A stretch of 64,000 nucleotides of DNA from Phymatolithon calcareum (taxonomy: Eukaryota; Rhodophyta; Florideophyceae; Hapalidiales). Below are positions 53,294 through 64,000 of this stretch, in pieces (the stretch's first letter is position 1; each line of letters starts with the position of its first letter). Under the pieces are notes generated by a model. It was not told where the DNA came from. It was given only the letters and a program-made list of their open reading frames with translations, and made no database searches. A program made the translations under genes and the position numbers. The DNA is taken from contig OZ345362.1 in NCBI GenBank assembly GCA_977006965.1, forward strand, positions 1,984,001 to 2,048,000. Direction: 5' to 3'.

Positions 53294-56200
53294 ATGCAAA
53301 TTGATCCCCCTTTTGGCGCTAACGGCCGCGATAGACGCGGCCGCGGGCGCAGTCGTGGGCGCGGGCGTGGACGTGGGCGCGGTGGTTTCCCTAAACAGGC
53401 CCCGCTTCGGTCGAGCACAGGCGAAATATGGGCTCAAGATCCGTTTGCCCCTCCCGTGCCTGCAGCCCCATCCTCTGCATGGGGGAACCGTCCTCGGCAT
53501 GAAACCTCCGCATGGGGAGATGAAATCCAACCTCAAGACCCGTTTGCTCCTTCTATTGCTCAAGAGCCTACAACTACTTGGCGACAATCTGCGCGACGAC
53601 CCAGTACAGCATGGCAACCGACAATTGTCCCACAAGACCCGTTTGCCTCTCCCGCTGCACCAGCTCCGTCTAATATCTGGCAGCAAGCACCTCAATGGCC
53701 GAGCACTAAAAGCTCTCAACGTTCGAAACGCGGATGGGGAACTGATATCGAACCACAAGACCCGTTTGCTCCTGCTCTTGCCCCCGCCCCTGCCCCTGCC
53801 CGCAGAACCTCAGCGCACCGCTATCCTCTGCGTTCCAAGGTGTTGCCAAGCATTCCTGAAATTCTACCTCAAGACCCGTTCGCCGCTTCATCTAATGAGG
53901 AGGACCCTTTTGCCACCACGACGCACGCTGCAGATGTCTGGCCACGTTCCCGACGCTACGCCAACACAGTGCAGGACGTGGTCCCACAAGACCCTTTTGT
54001 GACCCCCGTCGAAACGACCTCAGCTCCTGGTCAGAGCTGGGGTGGTACACGCCATGTTCAGCGAAATGTTGCGCATCGTTCCGGAGCACCGGAGCCAAAT
54101 ATTCTGATCCGTGGAGTTCCACAACAGCTGTTCAATCCAGAAGCAATTAAGGCGCTTTTCCCCTCTATGAATATTTTGGATGTGACTCTGCGCGCATCGC
54201 GACATAACCCCCCGCATCGTACAGCGGTTGTCTATTTTCCCTCTCTGAGCACTGCGCAGCATGTCATGCAAAACGGTGTTTCTTTTGAAGGTCGACAACT
54301 GAGCTTATCTTGGTTCACAAGGAACCAAGTCACGGAACCCAGACCCACAACAGCACGAATCTTAATTCGCGCTGTTCCTCACGAGTTTTACAACGAGCCG
54401 TTAATCAAGGCTCACTTCGCCGACACTGCCCATGTCGCAGTTCAGCATGTCAGTTTGCGTACTTCCCGTCACAGGCCCCCGAACCGAACGGCTCTATTGA
54501 CTTTTGCGAATACCGGAGATGCAGAGCAGGCAATGCAAGTCAGTCAATGGCCAGACGGTCAGAGAATCACCATGGCATTTTATCCTTCGCGAGAGCCTGC
54601 ATCAGAAGATGGGGATGGACTACCTGGCCAAGACATGAAGATAACGTCACGTCCAGCTCCAACCGCTCAGGTGTCCGCCCCTGACCCAGAGAGTACAGCG
54701 TTGGACCCTAACGCGGCTCGGGTGCTCGAGCGAAAAGCTAAAGAAATGCAGTTACTGCAGCATAAAATTCGCTTATTGGAAGAGAGAAAGGCGCGCATGT
54801 CGAAAAAACCTGAAAGTAAACCATCGCAAGCCCAGAAACCCGACTCTTTGCCATCAAAGGGAAAGCCGTTCTCTAAAATGAATATCAAGAACGCGAAGAA
54901 ATTTGTTGGAACCTGTCCCACAATGTGTCCTGCCGACGAGATGAAACGCAGGGTTATCGAGCGAGACGTTTCTATCTTTGAAAGACTTCCCGGTGACACG
55001 TACTCTATCGACCCTGCGCGTGCTGTGAAGAAGTATAGGCGTTCCGCTGCGAATAGCGAAGAGCCTTCCCCGAGTGAAGTTCGACCCTCGCATGTTTTGT
55101 CCAAAACGATGGACTTCCTTCTAGAAATATGCGACAATGAATCTCAGCCTTTTGACATTGTGCATAATTTTGTTAGGGACAGAACGCGGTCAATTCGCCA
55201 AGACTTTACCTTACAAGGGATTACGGACGACACCTGCATTCAAATTCACGAACAGAGTGTCCGATTCCATATCCTTTCCGAACATCGTCTGTTCGGCACA
55301 AGCCCTGAGCTTTTTTCGTCGAACCAGAATCAAGAGCAGCTGGATAAATGTCTCATTTCACTAAGGCAAATGTACGCCGAGCGCCGGAAGATGAAGATTT
55401 TCACTTCGGAAAATGAACCGGAGATGCAAGCTTACTATTTATTGTTTCATCTTTTCCATCCGGAAACAAGCATTCAGGTCTATTCCGAGCTGCCCCGACA
55501 TGTGTTGCAAAGCGACGAAGTGCAATTTGCTATACAAGTGGCGAAAATGGTGGCGTCCCCAAGTTATATGAATTACGCGGCATATTTTAATGCCGTGAGA
55601 GCGGCACCGTACCTAGTTGCCTGCCTCTTGCATCGCAATTTTGCCAAAATCCGATCTCATGCAATTCGGGCGATGACGGCAGCCTACTCGCAGTCATCTG
55701 CAAATGGCGCGTCCATGCCATTGAACTTCCTTCAAAGCGTTCTTGCTTTCGAAAGTGCAGTCGAGACTGCAAATTTTTGCGCCCACTATGAACTTCCGAT
55801 CTCCAGAATGGCTGGATCGACAAAAGTTGAACTGCGACCGATCCGTACGCCAGAACCGGCCAAGGTGCTGAAGGCTGTTCTTCTTATTGAATCAAAAGCA
55901 TCCCATCTGAAGCCATCAGAAGTAATTACCTATGTTGCATCTAAAGCCCAACCAGAAGTGATGGCTACGCCCGAAAAGAGCCCTCCTCGAAAGATGAGTC
56001 CTCGTCCGGTTATGGATTCTCAGGCGGAGATCAGTCCTCTGAAGGCCATAAGCTCTCTTCATGAAGAAACGCCTTCAAAGAAACGACGTGCCCAAGACGG
56101 TCCTAAGAAGTTCGAGAGACAACTCGAATTTGAGCCCAAATCTACCGCTGTGGACCCTAACGTTGATGCTGCCAATGCCCGTGCTGTGACCTCCCCATTG

Positions 56201-58612
56201 CTATTTTCGAAACATAGGTTTGGAGAGCCACTTGCAGCTCCTCGTTTGGCGTTTGCTGCTCATCCTCCTTTGGCATCACATCAAAGTCCCTTTTTGTCAG
56301 AGAGCACACAACGCAAGGATTTTGAGAAAAATGACGATGTTGCTCCTGGTCCTGGACGTTTTTCATTTGATCTTGGTCATCCGAAGTTGGTTGAGAATGC
56401 TATTGAACTTGCACCCGTTCCGGCTGAAAGGCCTGAAGAAGAGGACGAAACACTCACCGATCCTCCGGTCGAGAAGGCGGAGGATACGAGGCAAGCGGAA
56501 CAGCTCCGAAAAGAGACTGAGCAGGACCAACGCGCTGAACAACAAATAACAATGTGCAGGGGTATGTTTTGGAAGACTCTTGAGGATCCACAAACAAGCC
56601 TCTCTTTTGTGGAAGAAAAACTTTCCGAATTGCCAAACGCGCACATAGACCCGAAAGGATTGTTAGAGCATCTTGAAGTGCTAGACGAAAATATCGCTGA
56701 GGCGAAAAAGAGTCTGGGCGAATTGGAACAAGATTTGCGCCGAATTACCCCAGTATTTGCAGATACCGAAGAGCAACTAGAAAATTTGATGGAGGCTGTT
56801 GCAGAACAGGCAAGATTTGCTGAAGAACTGGGAGCGTCACTGTGGCAGCACCGTTATGCTGCCAAGCTAGTGTTGCTGAGAAGTGGGGCGATGCTCGGAA
56901 CACCTGTTGACTATAGTGAGCTGCAGGCTGCCTACGCGCGAAACCAAAAACCAAGTCAATCACCTCGAGCTCAAGAGAAACCGGCGCCGAAGATATTGGG
57001 GTTGACTGAAGCACAAAAGCAGCATAGAGAAGATTACCTTTGCGACTTGTTTGCGGCTATGCGCGAAAGTCGAATTTTGAGATTCAAGTTGAACATTTTG
57101 CAAGTCGATGAAAGTCACCGACATAATGGAATTGCGCATGAGTTTTGCAAAAAATTACTCGCCCAGGCAGAGGACAATGACGATCCTGCTACGTTCCCTG
57201 TGGTTTATGCAGAAGAGGACAGCTATCACTGCCCCACACTGATAGTACAGTCAACCATCGACAACTGTCATAGCCTGCATGCCTCTAACGTTGTTGTCAT
57301 AGGGGTGGACCCTTCTCACGAGAAATGCGATGACGAGACTGGTGGAAGCAGAATTGCGGCGGCATTGTCAACTATTCTGAGTGATCAAAAATCGCAAGAT
57401 TTTCCTCGTCCGTTCCTTCTCGTGGTTTCCGAGACATGCAGGAAAGGGAATGCGGTGAGTCTTGCGGAGCTGGAAGTCGAACTAAAACTCGCTCAACTCG
57501 TTGAAAATGGTACCTTATCTGGATTCAAATTGACGGCGATCAGGGCAACGAAGGGGGTGGACAATTCGTCGGCTCAGTTCTTCAAAACCCTGCAATCAAT
57601 ATCTCTGAAGGAGATTAAGAAGCTTGTTGCGCTGCGGATGAGTACAATCACTTGTCGTATAGGTGATGTTGCAGTCCGAACCGCGACCGTGGCGTGGCGG
57701 GAAGTATTCCACAAATACAAAGAATCAATCAGGTCGCCATACTTTGAAACTATTGTGGCCATTAACAAAGCGTGGGCGAACCTGAAACTAAACATAGGCC
57801 TTGAGCGAAGCATATGGCCCCCTGAGCACACGCAGGCACAGTCAACGCTCTTGAAAGTTGAACAAAAATTGCAGGATCGTCTTCATCTTCCACAGCCTTC
57901 TTTCCTGAAAGCGTCGAATCCACGAGAGTATCTTGCAAAGATTGCAAACATCGTTGCACCCGATAAGAAGAAAGCTCACTTAAAGCGTGTGAAAACGTAT
58001 CATGAGTTCCTGTTTGAGCTTTCGCGTCTCATGCTTCCGATCGTGTCCTTATGTCTGGAGGAGGAATTTGACACTCGAATCCAACTGCACACGGACACGG
58101 CAAACCCGAGCACTCATCATCTTGCACCGCTTCGTGAGCGCACATACGGCGCCCTGGGCACTCCAGTAGAGGAACTGAAGAATTTTTCGAATATCCCCGC
58201 GGATAACGGCGATCCGAACGCACGATGCCGCCGCATGTCACGAACCACATCTGAACCGCCTGCCAAACGAACGCGGCAAGGTCAAGACCCTGAAGGCACA
58301 GTGACTGTGAACCGTGAATTGCAATTCACCCCAGCAGCTCATGCCCGGGATGCTGCATTGCACACGTCGATGAGAGGGAAGCGGACACGGCCGACAGGCG
58401 TGATGGGCGGCGTTCGAGGCAGTGCGAAACGAACGCAGAAGCGACGGTTGAGTCTCCCGAGTGAAAGCGAGCGCGCTGAGGCCGACTTTGATGGGACTTT
58501 CTTGACGGATGAGATTCTTGAACGGCTTATTGAGATTGAAAGGGAACATGGGAAGGCTATCGAGAGAACTATACGGCGCATTCAGGCGTGCATTGATGCG
58601 GGAGGGGTCTGA
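53294..58612 (+). CDS. SAC3/GANP family mRNA-export protein (MCM3AP-like)
   Basis: Single-exon, 1772 residues, ATG 53,294. Domains in order: an RG-rich start (GRSRGRGRGRGRGG); six or more QDPFA-type repeats (to about 235), which recall nucleoporin-like repeats; two RRM-like folds (about 265-345 and 352-432; ILIRGVPQQLF and ILIRAVPHEFY); a lysine-rich link; the SAC3 domain from KKFVGTCPTMCPADE (G539) to about 840, with the family hallmark CPxMCP...ER; then a long coiled region (about 1075-1210) and the C-terminal GANP part (about 1230-1560) with two basic tails. Family members scaffold the TREX-2 complex and tie transcription to export at the nuclear pore. Two RRMs instead of the single one of animal GANP is unusual. 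No frame break is seen. Confidence 0.93.
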   Translation: MQIDPPFGANGRDRRGRGRSRGRGRGRGRGGFPKQAPLRSSTGEIWAQDPFAPPVPAAPSSAWGNRPRHETSAWGDEIQPQDPFAPSIAQEPTTTWRQSARRPSTAWQPTIVPQDPFASPAAPAPSNIWQQAPQWPSTKSSQRSKRGWGTDIEPQDPFAPALAPAPAPARRTSAHRYPLRSKVLPSIPEILPQDPFAASSNEEDPFATTTHAADVWPRSRRYANTVQDVVPQDPFVTPVETTSAPGQSWGGTRHVQRNVAHRSGAPEPNILIRGVPQQLFNPEAIKALFPSMNILDVTLRASRHNPPHRTAVVYFPSLSTAQHVMQNGVSFEGRQLSLSWFTRNQVTEPRPTTARILIRAVPHEFYNEPLIKAHFADTAHVAVQHVSLRTSRHRPPNRTALLTFANTGDAEQAMQVSQWPDGQRITMAFYPSREPASEDGDGLPGQDMKITSRPAPTAQVSAPDPESTALDPNAARVLERKAKEMQLLQHKIRLLEERKARMSKKPESKPSQAQKPDSLPSKGKPFSKMNIKNAKKFVGTCPTMCPADEMKRRVIERDVSIFERLPGDTYSIDPARAVKKYRRSAANSEEPSPSEVRPSHVLSKTMDFLLEICDNESQPFDIVHNFVRDRTRSIRQDFTLQGITDDTCIQIHEQSVRFHILSEHRLFGTSPELFSSNQNQEQLDKCLISLRQMYAERRKMKIFTSENEPEMQAYYLLFHLFHPETSIQVYSELPRHVLQSDEVQFAIQVAKMVASPSYMNYAAYFNAVRAAPYLVACLLHRNFAKIRSHAIRAMTAAYSQSSANGASMPLNFLQSVLAFESAVETANFCAHYELPISRMAGSTKVELRPIRTPEPAKVLKAVLLIESKASHLKPSEVITYVASKAQPEVMATPEKSPPRKMSPRPVMDSQAEISPLKAISSLHEETPSKKRRAQDGPKKFERQLEFEPKSTAVDPNVDAANARAVTSPLLFSKHRFGEPLAAPRLAFAAHPPLASHQSPFLSESTQRKDFEKNDDVAPGPGRFSFDLGHPKLVENAIELAPVPAERPEEEDETLTDPPVEKAEDTRQAEQLRKETEQDQRAEQQITMCRGMFWKTLEDPQTSLSFVEEKLSELPNAHIDPKGLLEHLEVLDENIAEAKKSLGELEQDLRRITPVFADTEEQLENLMEAVAEQARFAEELGASLWQHRYAAKLVLLRSGAMLGTPVDYSELQAAYARNQKPSQSPRAQEKPAPKILGLTEAQKQHREDYLCDLFAAMRESRILRFKLNILQVDESHRHNGIAHEFCKKLLAQAEDNDDPATFPVVYAEEDSYHCPTLIVQSTIDNCHSLHASNVVVIGVDPSHEKCDDETGGSRIAAALSTILSDQKSQDFPRPFLLVVSETCRKGNAVSLAELEVELKLAQLVENGTLSGFKLTAIRATKGVDNSSAQFFKTLQSISLKEIKKLVALRMSTITCRIGDVAVRTATVAWREVFHKYKESIRSPYFETIVAINKAWANLKLNIGLERSIWPPEHTQAQSTLLKVEQKLQDRLHLPQPSFLKASNPREYLAKIANIVAPDKKKAHLKRVKTYHEFLFELSRLMLPIVSLCLEEEFDTRIQLHTDTANPSTHHLAPLRERTYGALGTPVEELKNFSNIPADNGDPNARCRRMSRTTSEPPAKRTRQGQDPEGTVTVNRELQFTPAAHARDAALHTSMRGKRTRPTGVMGGVRGSAKRTQKRRLSLPSESERAEADFDGTFLTDEILERLIEIEREHGKAIERTIRRIQACIDAGGV

Positions 58613-59243
58613 GTGCGTATGTTGATAATAGTCAGTTTGTACAGTTAAACATTTTGTAGTATATCCAGTGTGTGCCCTGACGTTCTAAGCGCGCATCCAT
58701 GTTGTGCAGATGTGTTTTACCCGCATTTTACTCTGGCCAGAAAATACGGCTGTGTCGTGGTTTGGCAGCGCGTGAGCCTGGGCATCCTGTAGAAGGAATG
58801 CGATTGTTAGATAGCAGATGCACCATCTTGAGAATTCGATTTTGCGTCCGCATTATCAGTCTGGAAAAGTCCGCAATTCCAGTCACAAATATTTTCACTG
58901 GTAATGAGGACGCGACATAGGTCCGCTCATCTATAGGACATTTTTTCTCATAACGATTTCTAGTTTTCGGAAATGGAATTGCTTCTCAACCAAACTTTTC
59001 GTGATGGTTCAAGTTTTTGCTCAAAAGTGCGTGAAAACATATGAAGCGAAAGTTGCAAATCAGCGCTGCACCGTGGAATCAGCCACTGAAAACCTATGCC
59101 GCGTCCTCGTAACCAGTCCATGAAATGACTGGTAATGAGGACTTTTTTGACTGGGTCTACGCCGCGATTTTGATGAAGAAGGCCCCTCTAGCAATTGGAA
59201 GAGCTATGATATTAGACGGTTCGCAATTTGTGCCGATTTGGAC
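58613..59243. other. Intergenic, nothing recognised
   Basis: 3' flank of SAC3. Short frames only. GTAATGAGGAC occurs twice, near 58,902 and 59,130. Confidence 0.4.
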
Positions 59244-60619
59244 ATTGGGTCACTCCTGAAAATGATAAATTGCAGAGACGCAAAACAGTACGCAAATTGT
59301 GCAACTGTATTCCGCTGTCACGCGCACGCCAAATAGTGGAGCCCTGAAAACGTTGTCGCATTTTGTGTCAGACAATTCCGTTACGGAACCAAAATATTAA
59401 TTGATTTGATGTCCTATTTTGGGTGCTTATAGTGCCCAAAGCATCCGACATGGGCCCTCACTTTGGTGCTGAAGAGTACAAGTATTACATTACACGGCTG
59501 GAGACTTAGGGGTTTTGGAGTAGTATAATACTCCAAAAGGTAATCAGGCGGGCTGTAAAGTACTCCAGGAAACTATTTAAACGTTCACTCGAAGGGAGAG
59601 GGGAAAGTGAAGAAATTATAGGTAGATCCATAGATTCGTTGCACGGAGAAGGCTTTATGGTGCTAGACGAAATAAGTACTATGTCATTGTAATGAATACA
59701 CGAAGATGTCTCTTCTCGAGTGTTCTTTCGTCAGTTCGGCTTTCCCCTTTACTCATGGCGTTGAAAAGCAGAGCTGTCTATCTCCATCTGGTCCGCAAAC
59801 AAGTTCGGTAAGAATGGGATTGATTATCCGTCTATTATGCATTCTGCTGCATAAACGGCATCTGCAGCAAAGGATCGCAAATGGACCCATGCGCTACCGA
59901 ATGTCCCTGCACGCCCGCCGGCTCCGTGACCGAAGAATCTCCCGAAGAGCTCTGCAGCATCCCCATATGTCTGCTTTTCGCACGCTTTTCGGATCGGGTT
60001 GCGAGCGCTCGTTAATCACCTTAAAAGGTGTTAACCATGTTACGTTTCGATACGTACTTGTAAAGTATGCCACTCTGTACAACAAGTACTCACCCTATTC
60101 AACTGATGGGGCTATTCGACGTCTGGACGCAGAACCGCATGGTCGCGGGAGGCCGCGCTCAATGCGCGCAGAAATATGTTTGGGCTTGGTGTTGACATGG
60201 GGGAGGACACGCGGATCTGAGATGGTCCTCTGCTTGCTCTTCGGAATAACGGCATCAGTGTGCGCTTCTCAAGCTCCTCAAGATCCAGCTAGAATATTAT
60301 TACGTACTTGCATAGCATGGACGAGAATCTACTCTTCTAAGCTGCAGCGCATCTTTCTGATCACCCATGGATGAAGTGCATGAGGCAGATCACTGCACTA
60401 CTCCTACTGAGAGAAACGCGCCGTAGCGAAAATGATAGAAATGTGTCGTACAACACATTTGGATCACAGAGGGAAGCTCTATGACCAAATGTCGCGCGAT
60501 TTGCACATTTTGCGTGTCACAAATCGAGGACACGAGACAAATGCACCGTGGCGTGACGACGCGTTTTGTGCAAAAATGACGCATTTTGTGCAATTTATCA
60601 TTTTCAGGAGCGACCCATT
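59244..60619 (+). mobile_element. Harbinger-like DNA transposon with terminal inverted repeats
   Basis: GGGTCACTCCTGAAAATGAT opens the element at 59,247, and its reverse complement with one mismatch closes it at 60,616 (28-bp terminal repeats). ATT stands on both outer sides (59,244-59,246 and 60,617-60,619), a 3-bp target duplication as made by PIF/Harbinger elements. Inside is the N-terminal part of a Harbinger-type nuclease (59,706-60,374). At 1,370 bp it is too short for a complete element and lacks the rest of the nuclease and any Myb-like partner, so it is an internally deleted copy. A 10-bp hairpin (59,513-59,538) lies in its left part. Confidence 0.7.
59706..60374 (+). CDS. N-terminal fragment of a Harbinger-type (HARBI1-like) transposase
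   Basis: 222 residues from ATG 59,706. Residues about 90-185 show the typical entry into the domain: a tF..vL..fa..y.ky sequence, then GRPRSMRAEICLGLVLTWGR and a following MVLCLLFGIT stretch (LGLVLTWxRTRG...LxxxFGxT), diagnostic of PIF/Harbinger and HARBI1 nucleases. The frame diverges after about residue 190, and the DDE catalytic residues, which lie further on in full proteins, are missing. The first 85 residues are not recognisable. It is a dead or domesticated fragment; the element around it is truncated. Confidence 0.7.
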   Translation: MSLLECSFVSSAFPFTHGVEKQSCLSPSGPQTSSVRMGLIIRLLCILLHKRHLQQRIANGPMRYRMSLHARRLRDRRISRRALQHPHMSAFRTLFGSGCERSLITLKGVNHVTFRYVLVKYATLYNKYSPYSTDGAIRRLDAEPHGRGRPRSMRAEICLGLVLTWGRTRGSEMVLCLLFGITASVCASQAPQDPARILLRTCIAWTRIYSSKLQRIFLITHG

Positions 60620-63600
60620 GTGAAATTCAACACTAAGTGCTTTTTGAGTATTGTAGTTCTTGAACGTCACACAAGTTTCGTTTGAATATCTAGGTCATTC
60701 TGTGAACGAGAAAACGCGGGACCGACTGAGTTCGAAACTACATTCGTGTATCGAATAGATTTCGATTTGGTCAAGAGGATGTAAAAAAACAGTGGTGAAA
60801 GTGCTGTATGACGAGCAGCAGCAGCGCATCTAGAGTATATAGTATTTGCAAGTCAGCCATAGCGCAGGTCATCTCCACGGAGGGGTTAGAGACAAGAACA
60901 TTTCAACTTATTCCACTGGTGCAGGCTCTTCCATTGTCTGGAAGAGTATCAGTCTTCTTTTTCAACACGTTCGCCGAGTTCGAATAATCAGAACTCGGTG
61001 AACCTGTTGATTAAAGAAGACTTATTCTATGGTGGTATCCAACAAGCTCCTCTCCTTCGAAAGAGGGGTGTAAACGGCATTTGGTTGAAACGTGCCCTGG
61101 CGGAAAAAGTGACCGCCTCCGTCGCGTGATCCGGAATCTGTATCATAGCTTTGTTCGAGCTGAGTTGATGTAGCACCAAATCTACAGTATCAATGGTTTT
61201 AATGTTATGATACTATGCCAAATTATGAAAAAATAGAGTGCCATGTTTCAAACTACAGTATTTTCAAAACTTAAGGTCGCTCTACTCCAATCCATTGGCT
61301 GAAAAGTAGGCTTTCTATTCGAAATCCAGCCAGTGGGAGCCCCTGGAGCAATTTTTACGTCCAAAACTATTGCAGACCAGTCCCATCGTTCTACTGGACA
61401 ATTATCATAAGCTCTGCAAAAGTTCACTCTTTTGGGACTAGTAGGTTTTGGCAAACCCAGTTCCGTTGCATTTCAGTGTTTTTGAGGTAAAAACTTACAG
61501 CAAGCAACCGAAACCGAAATTACCTCACCGAAATTTCGGAATATCCTGCTGAATACCGAAGAGCAATTCGGTTGTGAATTGGCGCGAAAAGGTACTGCTG
61601 CGATCTCTACCCTAGCCAATTTCCATGTACCTCTACGATCCCTTACGCACTTCCCACATCATCTACAGTATTCTCGTCCGCGATACATGCCGCCTTGCCC
61701 TCTATCATCGATTCCGCAGCGCATGCAATATGCGGCGACAATCTCAACCATGACGTAGCGCCAGCGCCTCAGATGCCATTTTTGGAAACAGCTGTGATGA
61801 CGCCTTCTCAGTGCACAAGCGACATTCGCTCAGTCCTCAAATTGAAGCGCCTATGGCGCGATGCTCTTAATATTCTCGCCCTGCAGAGTGGGTGGTGTGC
61901 TGTGTACGCCTGTGCTCGGAGTAGGAAACGGACGGTTGCATGCTGCAGCATATCATACAGTACTTAACGCATGCATTTGCCAACGAAAGTCAAGACATTT
62001 CGGTACGGTTCCTAAATGAAGAGTCATACCAACCGAAAAAAAAGACGGTACAGTTTTTGCCAAAACCCACTTCTACGGTACTGCATAAAGTTTAACCCGG
62101 TGTGGTTTCCAGACATTCCCAATTCAGTTTGCAATGAACGGTGTTCAAGCAGGGGAAAGTAACTTTCCCCTGGTTCAAGAGTACTGTATCGCAAGCCTCC
62201 TTTCCTATTCCGAATGTTGTTGTCCTTCGCCATCATGCCCACCAAAGTACTTCTATTTTGCAATTTGCTTTTGCTTTGGAGAATCTGGAACCAACATAAT
62301 TCATGAATATCCAGTCAAGGCGAAGTCAACTGGTCAACTACCTGTGCATTTCGAGACAAACTCTTTCCTTCTAATTACCATATCAGTCCGTCCAGAACTT
62401 GATCCTTGCCACCTTCCATCACCGCCGCAAGAAATGACATATTTTTCACCTCTGTTTCGCGTCAGTCTTCCTCAACCTCGCACACCTTCCCCTGCCAACC
62501 TGCCAAGGCTCGGCGAAGCATGAACAGTTTACGCTCGCTCAACGTCGTCCCGTGAAATGAATGCCGTGTGCCAGAATGCCACTTCAATTAATGCAAGACT
62601 ATGAGGCGCTCCACGGCACGTCTCGCAAATTGATACACAATTCCGCCCGCCCACGAGTCCGCTGACTTGGACGGACTTGTATTCCGCAGTGGTACTGTAG
62701 GGAGAACTTGGACACATGGGAATCGCCATGGACGGCGTGACAGGAGGCGGAACTATGGTGTGGCGGTTGTGGAACTTTGCACGATAAGTGGCAGTCCTGT
62801 TACAGCTTTTAGGGTAACCCTCTCAACGAATTCTTTCCCTGTCTCACCTGCACCTCGTCAGAATTCTCGCGGCGCCTTGTGTGTCGGCTTTTGTGCTGAG
62901 AAGTATTGGGCATGATCGTCTTTTTCATTCATATTTTGCTCTTGCTTGGTATTTCAGAGGATACGCAGCTATCCCAGAAACAGGGCATTCAGTCTTAACA
63001 GGATGAGTCTGTCCCTGTGTCATCCCTAGTTAGTCCACTTTTCCAGCGAATTGCATTGTGGGTCTGGAATTGTCGATGGGGCTCAGCCAACGGGTGGTGA
63101 GCTGATGCCAGGAATCTTGAGAAATTTGTGCTACCTGATCGGATGAAGCAATGCGTTGAGCTACAGCGATCGTGGGGGACCATATCCTGTCTCTGTTTTT
63201 GCCGGACGATATCGTAACTCGCAAGATCAGTTTACAAGTTATAATCTGGGCTGAGGTTTGCATCAACGTCAGATAAAAATGCTCTCGGAAATAGTCTGAG
63301 TGCAATTTCTCGGCGGTGCACTCGGGAGCTACCAACTAATTTAGGTTCAAAATGGACGGATTGAGCTCCAAATCAGCTCAAAAGCCACAATCGAAGACGT
63401 AGTATTACGACTGAGCTGAGATGAAAATTCCCTCGGACAGGTTTATTTGACGTGCATTAAGGGTACAACCTCCGCAATGGATGTACGTTACAATTCATTT
63501 CATGAAGCAGCATGGAAATCATCCCATTGCAGTGAAGACAATTTATGATACACAGGTGTTTACTTTGCATGATAATTCGCGGACGGGAGCGAAAAAGGGC

Positions 63601-64000
63601 ATGAATGCATTTTAAAAGGCTTGAGCGACCAATGTGCAAAGCCTTTCAATGTATTGTTGCCAGCACACTTGTCCATTGCTGGCCAACCTTTAATTGAGAT
63701 ATGCTGATACGCAAAATGTTCTGATAGCTGTGCTAGTTATTCATGTGAAACGGTAGAGGCGACAGCGTACGCATGCTGACAAAGTATGCTAACACTCAGA
63801 TTTGTCGCACAACGGACAATTGCTGAAAATCCGTGATTATCAGAGATACCTACCGACACTTAGCGATAACGGACATTTACCAACACTTAGCGAACACACC
63901 GTTCAATAGCCTTATCATAGTACATATGACCAGAGACAAGCCTACAGAGATAGATAGCCAAGTCAACTTTACCGTGTCAATACACTTTACGACCCGTCGA
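60620..64000. other. Intergenic to window end; no gene recognised
   Basis: 62,134-62,523 plus is open for 129 codons from ATG, with two cysteine-rich bits, but shows no family. A palindrome with 11-bp arms and a 1-nt centre lies at 62,150-62,172 inside it (CAGGGGAAAGT, A, ACTTTCCCCTG). TATTTCAG at about 62,958 looks like an acceptor. Near the end, ACACTTAGCGA-type units repeat at 63,860-63,895. Confidence 0.4.

Noticed and set aside
1-64000. CRISPR arrays, bacterial operons and ribosome-binding sites
   Set aside because: There are no direct repeats with regular spacers, and spliced genes and LINEs show that the DNA is eukaryotic.

Overview
The window is nuclear DNA of a eukaryote. The large housekeeping genes (NAT10/Kre33-like, SAC3/GANP-like, a kinase with a helical repeat tail, a GARP/Myb factor) are single uninterrupted reading frames. 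Two smaller genes can be rebuilt from four exons each, with 74-99 bp introns, GTAYGT/GTRAGT-type donors and CTAAC-like branch points. Few short introns, compact genes and long stretches of decayed retroelements would suit a red alga of the florideophyte type, but that assignment is inference and no single gene proves it.

Layout. 0.1-8.2 kb: a palindrome, a 5'-truncated retroposon, a four-exon receptor/channel-like membrane protein resembling ionotropic glutamate receptors, a tiny retroposon, a four-exon two-finger C2H2 protein, and the RNA cytidine acetyltransferase. 9-24 kb: a truncated secreted-protein gene, then a graveyard of non-LTR elements on both strands, a broken DIRS-like tyrosine-recombinase retrotransposon (about 17.0-21.2 kb), and a hairpin-dense segment (22.6-23.2 kb) that runs into a dispersed 3'-tail repeat. 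25.4-26.7 kb: GARP/Myb factor. 30-35.4 kb: a LINE remnant, a pogo-like DNA transposon with perfect ends, and a nested retroposon. 37.8-41.6 kb: non-RD protein kinase. 42.7-46.2 kb: the best preserved LINE, a 185-bp inverted repeat enclosing a tRNA-Glu-like gene, and more retroposon ends. 48.5-50.8 kb: two convergent paralogues of an unrecognised secreted cysteine-rich family. 53.3-58.6 kb: SAC3/GANP. 59.2-60.6 kb: a Harbinger-like element with terminal inverted repeats. No gene was recognised in the rest.

How it fits together. The conserved genes are unrelated housekeeping or regulatory functions (rRNA/tRNA acetylation, mRNA export, transcription, signalling) and form no operon. Most intergenic DNA is explained by at least three families of 5'-truncated non-LTR retroposons, recognisable by AATAAA-bearing 3' ends and target-site duplications, plus DNA transposons of the pogo and Harbinger types. 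Three things stand out: the run of about a dozen perfect stem-loops at 22,628-23,235, the secreted family sharing the GTAERCCE and KFSY motifs, and a set of near-perfect palindromes with centres of 0-1 nt scattered between genes.
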